38,783 nucleotides of DNA, from positions 1 through 38,783 of the forward strand of contig NZ_JACBGN010000039.1 in NCBI RefSeq assembly GCF_013401435.1. Reading direction: 5' to 3'. The position numbers and the translations under genes were made by a program. The notes under the pieces are model-generated. The model worked only from the letters and a program-made list of their open reading frames with translations, was not told where the DNA came from and did not search any database. The stretch is from Streptomyces sp. BR123. GTDB lineage: Bacteria > Actinomycetota > Actinomycetes > Streptomycetales > Streptomycetaceae. Of this stretch, positions 26,227-34,153 are shown one piece after another. The first letter of the stretch is position 1. Each line of letters opens with the position of its first letter.

Positions 26227-27573
26227 TCAGACCAGCGCCACCGGCTCCGGGCAGCCCGGCTGCCAGGCCGTCAGGGGGGTGAATCCGCGGTGCCCGCACT
26301 CGCCGAACACCGTCAGCGGCCCCCCGCCGGACAGTGCCGCCAGCTGCCACAGGCCCGACCGGGACCGGCTGCCCGCACCGGACCGCGGGACCGGCAGGGC
26401 GCCGGGGCCCTCCGCATCGGCCAGCTGCCAGCCGAGCTCTCCCGGTATCGGGACCACGGGGCCCAGCACCACCGGCCACGACTCCAGCCACGGGTCCTCC
26501 CGCAGCGCAGCCCCGTACGCCTCCAGTGCCGCCCCGGTGCCGATCCCGGCCGGGACCCGGTCGCACGGCGCGGCCGGGGCCGACCTCTCCCCGAGGTCCG
26601 CCCGCAGCCCCGCCGAGCCGGGACGGAAGCGTGCTTCCGCCTCCACCGCCAGGCCGACCGGCAGCGCGAGCGCCGGCGGCCGCCCGGGCGGCCCGAAGTC
26701 CAGGACCAGGGCCGGGCGCCCGCTCTCCAGCCCGCGCAGCCATATCCGGCGGGTGGTGAGCCGGCCGTCCGGCGACACCGAGTCGTACTGGGACAGCACC
26801 AGCCAGCGGTCCCGTACGGCCTCCCCCTCCGCGGCGGCGTTCGGGAGCCCCACCCGGCTCCGTACCGTCGCGGCGAGCGGCTCCGGCAGGCCTGCCGCAC
26901 CGAGCCAGCCCCGGTTCAGCAGGTGCAGCAGCGCGCCCTCCTCCAGCATCCGGGCGGGCCAGCCGGGGCCGCAACCGGGTATCGTCCCCAACTCCCTCAC
27001 GCGCGCTGCCAGTCCGGGCGCCTGGGCGTCGACCATGCGGGCCGCGGTCTCCTCCCAGGGTGCGTATCCGGACTGCTCCTGGCCGGCGAGTCCGCCGCGG
27101 ACCAGGTCGGCGAGCCGCTGCTCCAGCTCCGCGACCCCGGCGCCGATCCGGGCCGCCCTCCGTTCGGCCCGGCGGCGCGCCGCCCCGGGGTCGGCCGGTC
27201 CGGCGGCCGCGGCCGCCGGGCGGGCGGCCCTCGCGGCCCTCCCGGCCAGCCAGGAGCCGGCCCACCCCGGCGCCTCGGCGGGCTCGCCGAATCCTTCGGC
27301 GGCCCACAGGAGCAGCAGTCCCAGCGCGTGCTTGCACGGGAACTTCCGGCTCGGGCAGGAGCACTTGTAGGCGGGGCCGGCGAGGTCCACGACCGTCCGG
27401 TACGGCGTGGCGCCGCTGCCCTTGCACAACCCCCACACCGCACCGGAAGCGGAACCTCCGGTCTCGGACCAGGGGCCCGCTCCGCCCAGCTTGGCCCCGG
27501 CCTTGCGTGACGCATCGTCAGGAGCCAGGGCCAGTACCTGTTCCGCTGTCCAGCGGACCTGCGAATCGGTCAT
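26227..27573 (-). CDS. SWIM zinc-finger protein of a MoxR/VWA-linked system
   Basis: 448 residues from ATG 27573. A SWIM zinc finger, C71-x-C73-x6-C80-x-H82 (YKCSCPSRKFPCKHALG), follows an N-terminal domain with RWTAEQVLALAPDDASRKAGAKL. SWIM domains bind DNA or proteins and often occur in DNA-repair-linked factors. A basic Arg/Ala-rich linker (residues ~100-140) and a C-terminal domain without recognised motifs follow. The ATG is 7 bases after TACGGT, the -10 of a perfect RecA-NDp-type promoter, so the mRNA is probably leaderless. The in-frame GTG at 27603 falls inside that promoter and is rejected. It heads the minus-strand operon with DUF5691 and is divergent from the MoxR operon. Confidence 0.85.
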   Translation of the reverse strand: MTDSQVRWTAEQVLALAPDDASRKAGAKLGGAGPWSETGGSASGAVWGLCKGSGATPYRTVVDLAGPAYKCSCPSRKFPCKHALGLLLLWAAEGFGEPAEAPGWAGSWLAGRAARAARPAAAAAGPADPGAARRRAERRAARIGAGVAELEQRLADLVRGGLAGQEQSGYAPWEETAARMVDAQAPGLAARVRELGTIPGCGPGWPARMLEEGALLHLLNRGWLGAAGLPEPLAATVRSRVGLPNAAAEGEAVRDRWLVLSQYDSVSPDGRLTTRRIWLRGLESGRPALVLDFGPPGRPPALALPVGLAVEAEARFRPGSAGLRADLGERSAPAAPCDRVPAGIGTGAALEAYGAALREDPWLESWPVVLGPVVPIPGELGWQLADAEGPGALPVPRSGAGSRSRSGLWQLAALSGGGPLTVFGECGHRGFTPLTAWQPGCPEPVALV

Positions 27574-27580
27574 GGCAACC

Positions 27581-27663
27581 ACCGTAGGGACCCCCACTGA
27601 CAATCGCTCTGACCTGCAACGACGTTATGAGCAAGGCCGGTTGTCAGTGGCGTGGTGCACCGT
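27581..27663. promoter_or_regulatory. Bidirectional RecA-NDp (PafBC-type) promoter pair
   Basis: Two inverted copies of TTGTCAGTGG (27594-27603 on the minus strand, 27641-27650 on the plus strand) face outward. Minus: TTGTCAGTG, 8 bases, TACGGT (27581-27586), a perfect match to tTGTCRgtg-N8-TAnnnT, the RecA/LexA-independent DNA-damage promoter of mycobacteria. Plus: TTGTCAGTG (27641-27649), 8 bases, CACCGT (27658-27663), keeping the A at -10 position 2 and the T at position 6. The plus transcript would have a leader of about 40 bases. In mycobacteria the activator is the WYL-domain pair PafBC. Confidence 0.75.
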
Positions 27664-27708
27664 GGACAACAGCAGCCGGGAGCGGCTGCCGAGCATCGGA
27701 GGGGGACC

Positions 27709-28815
27709 ATGACCACACAGGGGAACGGCACCGGCGCCGAGGCGCTGCGACCGCACGCCGAGGACGCCTTCGCACACGAACTGAAAGCCCTGGCCGCCGC
27801 TGACGACCGGCCGCGCCCGGCCCGCTGGAAGCTCTCCCCGTGGGCCGTCGCCACCTACCTGCTGGGCGGCACGCTCGACGACGGCACCGTCATCACACCC
27901 AAGTACGTCGGCCCGCGCCGCATCGTCGAGGTCGCCGTCACCACCCTCGCCACCGACCGCGCCCTGCTGCTGCTCGGTGTCCCCGGCACCGCCAAGACCT
28001 GGGTCTCCGAGCACCTCGCCGCCGCCGTCAGCGGGGACTCCACCCTGCTCGTCCAAGGCACCGCCGGCACCCCGGAGGAGGCCATCCGCTACGGCTGGGA
28101 CTACGCCCGCCTCCTCGCCCACGGGCCCAGCCGCGAGGCACTCGTGCCGAGCCCGGTCATGCGGGCCATGGCCGAGGGGTCGACCGCCCGCGTCGAGGAG
28201 CTCACCCGCATCCCGGCGGACGTCCAGGACACCCTCATCACCATCCTGTCCGAGAAGACGCTGCCGATACCGGAGCTCGGCCAGGAGGTGCAGGCCGTCC
28301 GCGGCTTCAACCTCATCGCCACCGCCAACGACCGCGACCGCGGCGTCAACGAGCTGTCCAGCGCGCTGCGCCGCCGCTTCAACACCGTCGTGCTGCCGCT
28401 GCCCGCCTCCACCGACGCCGAGGTCGACATCGTCGCCCGTCGCGTCGACCAGCTGGGCCGCTCCCTCGACCTGCCGGCCCTGCCCGAGGGGCTGGAGGAG
28501 ATCCGCCGTGTCGTCACCGTCTTCCGCGAGCTGCGCGACGGCGTCACCGACGACGGCCGCACGAAGGTCAAGTCGCCCAGCGGCACCCTGTCCACCGCCG
28601 AGGCCATCTCGGTCGTCACCCACGGCCTGGCACTGGCCGCCCACTTCGGGGACGGCGTGCTGCGCCCGTCCGACGTGGCCGCCGGGATCCTCGGCGCCGT
28701 CGTCCGCGACCCGGCCGCCGACCGGGTGGTCTGGCAGGAGTACCTGGAGGCCGTGGTGCGCGAGCGGGACGGCTGGAAGGACTTCTACCGCGCCTGCCGG
28801 GAGGTGACGGCATGA
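27709..28815 (+). CDS. MoxR-type AAA+ ATPase
   Basis: 368 residues from ATG 27709 with GGAGGGGG upstream. AAA+ features: Walker A GVPGTAKT (residues 90-97, K96), a region corresponding to Walker B around ARVEELTRIPADVQDTLITILSE, sensor 1 in LIATANDRDRG, and arginine finger in ALRRRFNTV. MoxR ATPases act as chaperones that load cofactors or remodel VWA-domain partners. A VWA gene lies two to three genes downstream in the same operon, and the next gene start overlaps this stop as ATGA. Transcription is probably from the plus arm of the damage-type promoter. The natural substrate is unknown; other members of the operon are the candidates. Confidence 0.93.
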   Translation: MTTQGNGTGAEALRPHAEDAFAHELKALAAADDRPRPARWKLSPWAVATYLLGGTLDDGTVITPKYVGPRRIVEVAVTTLATDRALLLLGVPGTAKTWVSEHLAAAVSGDSTLLVQGTAGTPEEAIRYGWDYARLLAHGPSREALVPSPVMRAMAEGSTARVEELTRIPADVQDTLITILSEKTLPIPELGQEVQAVRGFNLIATANDRDRGVNELSSALRRRFNTVVLPLPASTDAEVDIVARRVDQLGRSLDLPALPEGLEEIRRVVTVFRELRDGVTDDGRTKVKSPSGTLSTAEAISVVTHGLALAAHFGDGVLRPSDVAAGILGAVVRDPAADRVVWQEYLEAVVRERDGWKDFYRACREVTA

Positions 28816-31181
28816 GCCCGGCGGCGCCCGCGCGGGGGCCGCTGCTGCTGGGCGTGCGCCACCACGGGCCCGGCTCGGCCCGCGCCGTCCGGGCCGCCCT
28901 GGACGCGGCCCGCCCGGCGGCCGTCCTGATCGAGGGGCCGCCGGAGGGCGACGCACTGCTCCCGCTCGCCGCCGACCCCGCGATGCAGCCGCCCGTGGCG
29001 CTCCTCGCGCACGCCGCCGACGACCCGGGCCGGGCCGCGTTCTGGCCGCTGGCCGAGTTCTCCCCGGAGTGGGCGGCCATCCGCTGGGCCCAGCAGCAGC
29101 CCGACCCGGTTCCGGTCCGCTTCATCGACCTGCCCGCCGCACACACCCTGGCCCGACGGCCGGAGGCGGAGGGAGAAGAGGGAGTAGGGGAGGAGGAAGG
29201 GGCCGCTGCGGGCGCGCCCGGCACGGTACGGCCCGACCCGCTCGCCGCACTGGCCGAGGCCGCCGGGTACGACGACCCCGAGCGCTGGTGGGAGGACGTC
29301 GTCGAACACCGCGGCACGGACCCGGGGGCGGCTCCGCGGGACCCGGCGGCCGCGTTCGAGGCGCTCGGCGAGGCCATGGCCGCACTGCGGGAGACGTACG
29401 CCGACCGCGAGGACCCCCGCGACCTGGTGCGCGAGGCCCACATGCGGCAGCGGATGCGGGCCGCCCGCCGGGAATTCGGCGACTCCTACGCCGTGGTGTG
29501 CGGCGCCTGGCACGTCCCGGCGCTGCGCACCGGGACCACGGCGACGGCCGACAGGAAGCTGCTGACCGGACTGCCCAGGACCAAGGTGGAGACGACCTGG
29601 GTGCCCTGGACGCACCGGCGGCTCGCCCGCGCCGGTGGGTACGGGGCGGGCATCGCCTCCCCGGGCTGGTACGCGCACCTCTTCGCCGCGCGGGACCGGC
29701 CGGTCGAACGCTGGCTGACCAAGGTGGCCGGACTGCTCCGCGAGGAGGACCGGCAGGTCTCCACGGCGCACGTCATCGAGGCGGTCCGGCTCGCGGAGAC
29801 CCTGGCCGCGGTCCGCGGGCGGCCGCTGCCCGGGCTGGCCGAGACCCTGGAGGCGGTCCGCGCCGTGATGTGCGACGGGTCCGACGTGCCGCTCGCGCTC
29901 GTCAAGGACCGCCTGGTCGTCGGGGACGTGCTCGGCCGGGTCCCGGACGGCGCGCCCGCCGTGCCGCTCCAACGGGACCTGACCCGGCAGCAGCGCTCAC
30001 TGCGCCTCAAGGCCGAGGCTCCCGAGCGCGAGCTGGAACTCGACCTGCGCAAGGACACCGACGCGGCCCGGTCCCTGCTGCTGCACCGGCTCCGGCTGCT
30101 CGGCATCGGCTGGGGCAGGCCCACCGCCTCCCGGGCCGGCACGGGCACCTTCCGGGAGACCTGGCGGCTGCGCTGGGAGCCGGAGCTGTCGGTGCGGGTG
30201 GCCGAGGCCGGGGTCTGGGGCACCACCGTCCTCGCGGCGGCCACCGCCAAGGCGGAGGCGGACGCGGCCGCGGCGGCGGAGCTCGGCGAGGTCACGGCGC
30301 TGGCCGAGCGCTGCCTGCTGGCGGGGCTGTCCGAGGCGCTGCCCGCGGTCCTGCGGGCCCTCGCCGACCTCGCCGCGCTGGACACGGACGCGGCGCGGCT
30401 GGCCAAGGCCCTGCCGGCCCTGGCGCGCTCGCTGCGGTACGGGGACGTCCGGGGCACCGACGCCTCGGCGCTGGGCGCGGTGGCGCGCGGGCTCGCGGAG
30501 CGGATCTGCGTGGCGCTGCCGCCGGCCTGCGCCGCCGGCCTGGACGCGGACGCGGCGGCGGAGCTGCGAGACCATGTGGACGCGGTGCACGGGGCGGTCG
30601 GGCTGCTGGAGGACGACGGCCTGCGCGAGCGCTGGTCGGCGGTGCTCGGGACGCTGGCCGGCCGCGAGCCGGTCCCCGGGCTGATACGCGGGCGGGCGGC
30701 CCGGCTGCTGCTCGACGAGGGCCGGCTGCCGGCCGAGGAGACGGCGCGGCTGATGGGGCTCGCCCTGTCGCCGGCGGCCGCCCCGGCCGACGCGGCCGGC
30801 TGGATCGACGGCTTCGCCGGGGGCGGCGCGGGCGGCGGCACGCTGCTGGTCCACGACGACCGGCTGCTCGGGCTGATCGACGCCTGGCTGGTCTCGGTGC
30901 CCGCGGAGGCGTTCACGGGCGTGCTGCCGCTGCTGCGGCGGACCTTCGGGGCGTACGAGCCGGGTGTCCGCCGGACCCTCGGCGAACTGGCCCGCCGCGG
31001 GCCGGGGTCCCGGCGGGGGCCCGCCGGCCCGGGCGCGGCCCCCGAGGGCTTCGCCCCCGAGCTGGACCCGGCCCGCGCGGACGCCGTCGTGGACCTCGTC
31101 CTCCGCCTCCTCGCGGCAACCGGCGCGGCAACCGGCGCGGGAGCCGGCGCGGGAGCCGGAGTCGCGGCCGCAGGGCCGTGA
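28812..31181 (+). CDS. DUF5682-family protein, possibly a TraB/TIKI-like N-terminal domain
   Basis: 789 residues from ATG 28812, overlapping the MoxR stop by 4 bases. It matches my recollection of the DUF5682 family. The N-terminus GVRHHGPGSARAVRAAL...AVLIEGPPE and a later YAVVCGAWHVPAL resemble the paired GxxH motifs and central glutamate of TraB/GumN/TIKI and EreA/ChaN-like proteins, a superfamily containing metal-dependent hydrolases; that fold is my inference. An acidic insert (residues ~117-133) interrupts this part. The C-terminal half is Ala/Leu/Arg-rich and mostly helical. The last ~25 residues are coded by four 12-bp repeats. Position between MoxR and VWA genes suggests it is the effector or substrate module of the system. 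Confidence 0.85.
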   Translation: MSPAAPARGPLLLGVRHHGPGSARAVRAALDAARPAAVLIEGPPEGDALLPLAADPAMQPPVALLAHAADDPGRAAFWPLAEFSPEWAAIRWAQQQPDPVPVRFIDLPAAHTLARRPEAEGEEGVGEEEGAAAGAPGTVRPDPLAALAEAAGYDDPERWWEDVVEHRGTDPGAAPRDPAAAFEALGEAMAALRETYADREDPRDLVREAHMRQRMRAARREFGDSYAVVCGAWHVPALRTGTTATADRKLLTGLPRTKVETTWVPWTHRRLARAGGYGAGIASPGWYAHLFAARDRPVERWLTKVAGLLREEDRQVSTAHVIEAVRLAETLAAVRGRPLPGLAETLEAVRAVMCDGSDVPLALVKDRLVVGDVLGRVPDGAPAVPLQRDLTRQQRSLRLKAEAPERELELDLRKDTDAARSLLLHRLRLLGIGWGRPTASRAGTGTFRETWRLRWEPELSVRVAEAGVWGTTVLAAATAKAEADAAAAAELGEVTALAERCLLAGLSEALPAVLRALADLAALDTDAARLAKALPALARSLRYGDVRGTDASALGAVARGLAERICVALPPACAAGLDADAAAELRDHVDAVHGAVGLLEDDGLRERWSAVLGTLAGREPVPGLIRGRAARLLLDEGRLPAEETARLMGLALSPAAAPADAAGWIDGFAGGGAGGGTLLVHDDRLLGLIDAWLVSVPAEAFTGVLPLLRRTFGAYEPGVRRTLGELARRGPGSRRGPAGPGAAPEGFAPELDPARADAVVDLVLRLLAATGAATGAGAGAGAGVAAAGP
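31113..31160 (+). repeat. Four 12-bp tandem repeats at the 3' end of the DUF5682 gene
   Basis: Units at 31113, 31125, 31137 and 31149 (GCGGCAACCGGC twice, then GCGGGAGCCGGC and GCGGGAGCCGGA) encode an Ala/Thr/Gly repeat. Copy-number change would leave the frame intact. Confidence 0.85.
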
Positions 31182-31489
31182 CGCACGCCGCGGCCGGCCC
31201 GCCCGGAACGGGCGGAGACGCCGACCCGTACCCGGAACCCCCGGTGACGACGGGGCGCGGGGCCGGGGCCGACTCCGGTGCCGGTGCGGCGATGCCGTGC
31301 ACGGTCCGGGCGTGCGCCGGGCGCGGGGGGAGCCGCGGCGGAGGGCGCCGGGGGACGGCCGACGGGGCGAGCGGACGAGCGGGACGCGGGGCGGTGCGGC
31401 GGCCGGACGGGACCGGGCGCGGAGGGCCGGGGGCGGGGCGCCGCCGACGACGAGGACATGAAGAGGACATGAAGGGGACGCACGGATGA
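31178..31489 (+). CDS. Possible small Gly/Arg-rich protein bridging the DUF5682 and VWA genes
   Basis: The 304-base gap between DUF5682 and VWA is exactly spanned by an open frame of 103 residues. Its GTG overlaps the DUF5682 stop (GTGA) and its TGA overlaps the VWA start (ATGA), the usual sign of translational coupling on both sides. The predicted product is low-complexity, rich in Gly, Arg and Ala, with a basic GRRRRRGHEEDMKG end and no recognised domain. The last third uses more GGA and CGA codons than neighbouring genes, which argues against a conserved protein. A repeated GAGGACATGAA occurs at 31451-31473. It could be a real coupling peptide or non-coding filler. Confidence 0.35.
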   Translation: MTHAAAGPPGTGGDADPYPEPPVTTGRGAGADSGAGAAMPCTVRACAGRGGSRGGGRRGTADGASGRAGRGAVRRPDGTGRGGPGAGRRRRRGHEEDMKGTHG

Positions 31490-32673
31490 GCGGGACGGGG
31501 AACGCGGTGGCGGTGGACGGCGGGGCGGGGGAGGCGGAGCGACTGCGGCGGTGGCGCCTGGTGCTCGGCGGGGGAGAGGCGGACGGCACCGGGTGCACCC
31601 TGACCGGCCGGGACGCCGGGATGGACGCGGCGCTCGGCGCGCTCTACGGCGGCGGGGCGGGCGGCGGCTCGCGCCGGGCGGCCGGCGGGGAGCGGTCCGC
31701 CGGGCTCGGCGGCTCCGCGCCCTCCGTGGCGCGCTGGCTCGGCGACATCCGCGCGTACTTCCCCGGCCCGGTCGTCCAGGTCATGCAGCGCGATGCCATC
31801 GAGCGGCTCGGCCTGTCCGCGCTGCTGCTGGAGCCGGAGATGCTGGAGGCCGTCGAACCGGACGTGCACCTCGTCGGCACCCTGCTCTCCCTCAACGAGG
31901 CGATGCCCGAGACGACCCGGGAGACGGCCCGGGCGGTGGTCCGCAAGGTCGTCGGGCAGCTGGAGCGGAAGCTGGCCGCGCGGACCAGGGCCACCGTCGC
32001 CGGCGCCCTCGACCGGTCCGCGCGGACCGGCAGGCCCCGGCACGCCGACATCGACTGGAACCGGACCATCCGGGCGAACCTGAAGAACTACCTGCCCGAG
32101 TACCGCACCGTCGTCCCCGAGCGGCTGATCGGGTACGGTCGCGCGGCCCGGTCGGTGAAGAAGGAGGTGGTCCTCTGCATCGACCAGTCGGGCTCGATGG
32201 CGGCCTCCGTCGTCTACGCCTCCGTCTTCGGGGCGGTGCTGGCCTCGATGCGTTCGATCGCGACCCGGCTCGTCGTCTTCGACACCGCCGTCGTCGACCT
32301 GACGGATCAGCTCGACGACCCGGTGGACGTCCTGTTCGGGACCCAGCTCGGCGGCGGCACCGACGTCAACCGGGCCCTCGCCTACTGCCAGTCGAAGATC
32401 ACCCGACCTGCCGACACGGTCGTCGTCCTGATCAGTGATCTCTACGAGGGCGGCATACGCAACGAGATGCTTCGGCGGGTCGCGGCGATGAAGGCGGCGG
32501 GGACCGAGTTCGTGGCCCTGCTGGCCCTGTCCGACGAGGGCGCCCCCGCCTACGACCGGGAGCACGCCGCGGCCCTGGCTGCCTTGGGCGTCCCGGCCTT
32601 CGCCTGCACCCCCGACCTCTTCCCGGACGTCATGGCGGCGGCACTGGGGAAGAGGCCCCTGCCGGTGCCCTGA
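31486..32673 (+). CDS. VWA-domain protein, partner of the MoxR ATPase
   Basis: 395 residues, ATG 31486. The C-terminal von Willebrand factor A domain has a complete metal-ion-dependent adhesion site: D233-Q-S235-G-S237, T292 in GGGTDVN, and D318 in LISDLYEGG, so it can bind Mg2+ and a ligand acidic residue. The N-terminal ~220 residues are helical (RWLGDIRAYFPGPVVQVMQRDAIERLG...LNEAMPETTRETARAVVRKVV) and include the conserved-looking IDWNRTIRANLKNYLPEYRTVVPE just before the VWA domain, as in CoxE-type VWA proteins. No signal peptide or membrane helix is present, so it is cytoplasmic. MoxR and VWA proteins commonly work together. No clear terminator follows within 60 bases. Confidence 0.93.
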   Translation: MSGTGNAVAVDGGAGEAERLRRWRLVLGGGEADGTGCTLTGRDAGMDAALGALYGGGAGGGSRRAAGGERSAGLGGSAPSVARWLGDIRAYFPGPVVQVMQRDAIERLGLSALLLEPEMLEAVEPDVHLVGTLLSLNEAMPETTRETARAVVRKVVGQLERKLAARTRATVAGALDRSARTGRPRHADIDWNRTIRANLKNYLPEYRTVVPERLIGYGRAARSVKKEVVLCIDQSGSMAASVVYASVFGAVLASMRSIATRLVVFDTAVVDLTDQLDDPVDVLFGTQLGGGTDVNRALAYCQSKITRPADTVVVLISDLYEGGIRNEMLRRVAAMKAAGTEFVALLALSDEGAPAYDREHAAALAALGVPAFACTPDLFPDVMAAALGKRPLPVP

Positions 32674-32731
32674 CGGGGCCGGGTGGACACCGGCGGATCG
32701 CACGAATGCGGGGCCGTGGCCTGAGCGGATC

Positions 32732-32747
32732 TGTGACAGGTATCACC
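32732..32747. promoter_or_regulatory. CRP-like site upstream of sucC
   Basis: TGTGACAGGTATCACC fits the CRP/FNR-family consensus TGTGA-N6-TCACA at all but the last base. It lies about 187 bases before the sucC GTG and only 59 bases after the VWA stop. Streptomyces has a cAMP receptor protein recognising this type of dyad. Distance to the true sucC promoter is unknown. Confidence 0.45.
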
Positions 32748-32775
32748 GCTCAGGTGTGATCTGCGATTTAGGGAG

Positions 32776-32859
32776 GCAGGTGTCCCGGGGATAACCTGCG
32801 AGACGGACATGCCGCGTCCACGGTCACCGTGTGCGCATCCCCTGTGACAGCGCCGTCAC
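32776..32859. promoter_or_regulatory. Further dyads in the long sucC leader region
   Basis: In the 260-base gap before sucC, GCAGGT (32776-32781) and ACCTGC (32794-32799) form an inverted repeat around a TGTCCCGGGGAT centre. GTGAC (32844-32848) and GTCAC (32855-32859) form another. TAACCT at 32793-32798 could be a -10. A GCGAAT direct repeat lies near 32893-32907. None is assigned to a known factor. Confidence 0.35.
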
Positions 32860-32933
32860 GTTGCCCTCCGCGGCACGCCCACGCAGACAACCGCGAATTA
32901 CTGCGAATCTTTGAAGACAAGGGACGGACGCGC

Positions 32934-34130
32934 GTGGACCTGTTCGAGTACCAGGCGAGGGACCTCTTCGCCAAGCACGGTGTACCGGTGCTGGCCGGTG
33001 AAGTGATCGACACGCCTGAGGCGGCTCGCGAGGCCACCGAGCGGCTGGGCGGCAAGTCTGTCGTCAAGGCGCAGGTGAAGGTCGGTGGCCGCGGCAAGGC
33101 CGGCGGCGTCAAGCTGGCCGCCACCCCGGACGAGGCCGTCGCCCGCGCGACGGACATCCTGGGCATGGACATCAAGGGCCACACGGTCCACAAGGTGATG
33201 ATCGCGGAGACCGCTCCGGAGATCGTCGAGGAGTACTACGTCTCCTACCTTCTGGACCGCACCAACCGCACCTTCCTGGCCATGGCCTCGGTCGCCGGCG
33301 GCATGGACATCGAAGAGGTCGCCGCGACGACCCCCGAGAAGCTCGCCAAGGTCCCGGTCAACGCCAACGAGGGCGTCTCCATCGAGAAGGCCCGCGAGAT
33401 CGTCGCGCTGGCGAAGTTCCCCGAGGACGTCGCCGAGAAGGTGGCCGAGGTCCTGGTGACCCTGTGGGACACCTTCGTCGCCGAGGACGCGCTCCTCGTC
33501 GAGGTCAACCCGCTGGCGAAGGTCGCCTCCGGCGACGTCATCGCCCTTGACGGCAAGGTCTCCCTGGACGAGAACGCCGAGTTCCGCCAGCCGTCCCACG
33601 AGGAGCTCGTGGACAAGGCCGCCGCCAACCCGCTGGAGGCCGCGGCCAAGGAGAAGGGCCTCAACTACGTCAAGCTCGACGGCGAGGTCGGCATCATCGG
33701 CAACGGCGCGGGTCTCGTCATGAGCACCCTGGACGTCGTCGCCTACGCCGGTGAGGCGTACCAGTCCGAGAATGGCGGCGGCGTCAAGCCCGCCAACTTC
33801 CTGGACATCGGCGGTGGCGCCTCCGCGGCCGTCATGGCCAACGGTCTCGAGATCATCCTCGGCGACCCGGACGTCAAGTCCGTCTTCGTCAACGTCTTCG
33901 GCGGCATCACCGCCTGCGACGAGGTCGCCAACGGCATCGTCCAGGCCCTGCAGCTGCTCAAGGACAAGGGCGAAGAGGTCACCAAGCCGCTCGTCGTCCG
34001 CCTCGACGGCAACAACGCCGAGCTGGGTCGCAAGATCCTCTCGGACGCCAACCACCCGCTGGTCCAGCGCGTGGACACCATGGACGGCGCGGCCGACAAG
34101 GCCGCCGAGCTCGCTGCGGCTGCGAAGTAA
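32934..34130 (+). CDS. sucC: Succinyl-CoA synthetase (ADP/GDP-forming) beta subunit
   Basis: 398 residues from GTG 32934 ([24 protein letters not shown]), with an AGGGACGG stretch upstream; the longer frame to 32829 is not protein-like. It is the ATP-grasp subunit of the TCA-cycle enzyme interconverting succinyl-CoA and succinate with nucleotide phosphorylation. Visible are the ATP-grasp signature [22 protein letters not shown] metal and nucleotide contacts, and the C-terminal flavodoxin-like domain with DIGGGASA and [14 protein letters not shown]. Length matches the family. sucD follows 23 bases downstream, forming the standard two-gene operon. Confidence 0.98.
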   Translation: MDLFEYQARDLFAKHGVPVLAGEVIDTPEAAREATERLGGKSVVKAQVKVGGRGKAGGVKLAATPDEAVARATDILGMDIKGHTVHKVMIAETAPEIVEEYYVSYLLDRTNRTFLAMASVAGGMDIEEVAATTPEKLAKVPVNANEGVSIEKAREIVALAKFPEDVAEKVAEVLVTLWDTFVAEDALLVEVNPLAKVASGDVIALDGKVSLDENAEFRQPSHEELVDKAAANPLEAAAKEKGLNYVKLDGEVGIIGNGAGLVMSTLDVVAYAGEAYQSENGGGVKPANFLDIGGGASAAVMANGLEIILGDPDVKSVFVNVFGGITACDEVANGIVQALQLLKDKGEEVTKPLVVRLDGNNAELGRKILSDANHPLVQRVDTMDGAADKAAELAAAAK

Positions 34131-34153
34131 AGGGACGAGGTCACAGACTCACC

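Noticed and set aside
27840..28811. Upstream extension of the DUF5682 frame inside the MoxR gene
   Set aside because: This part is antiparallel in composition to a real protein (Arg/His/Pro-rich) and overlaps the clear AAA+ ATPase. The true start is ATG 28812, overlapping the MoxR stop.
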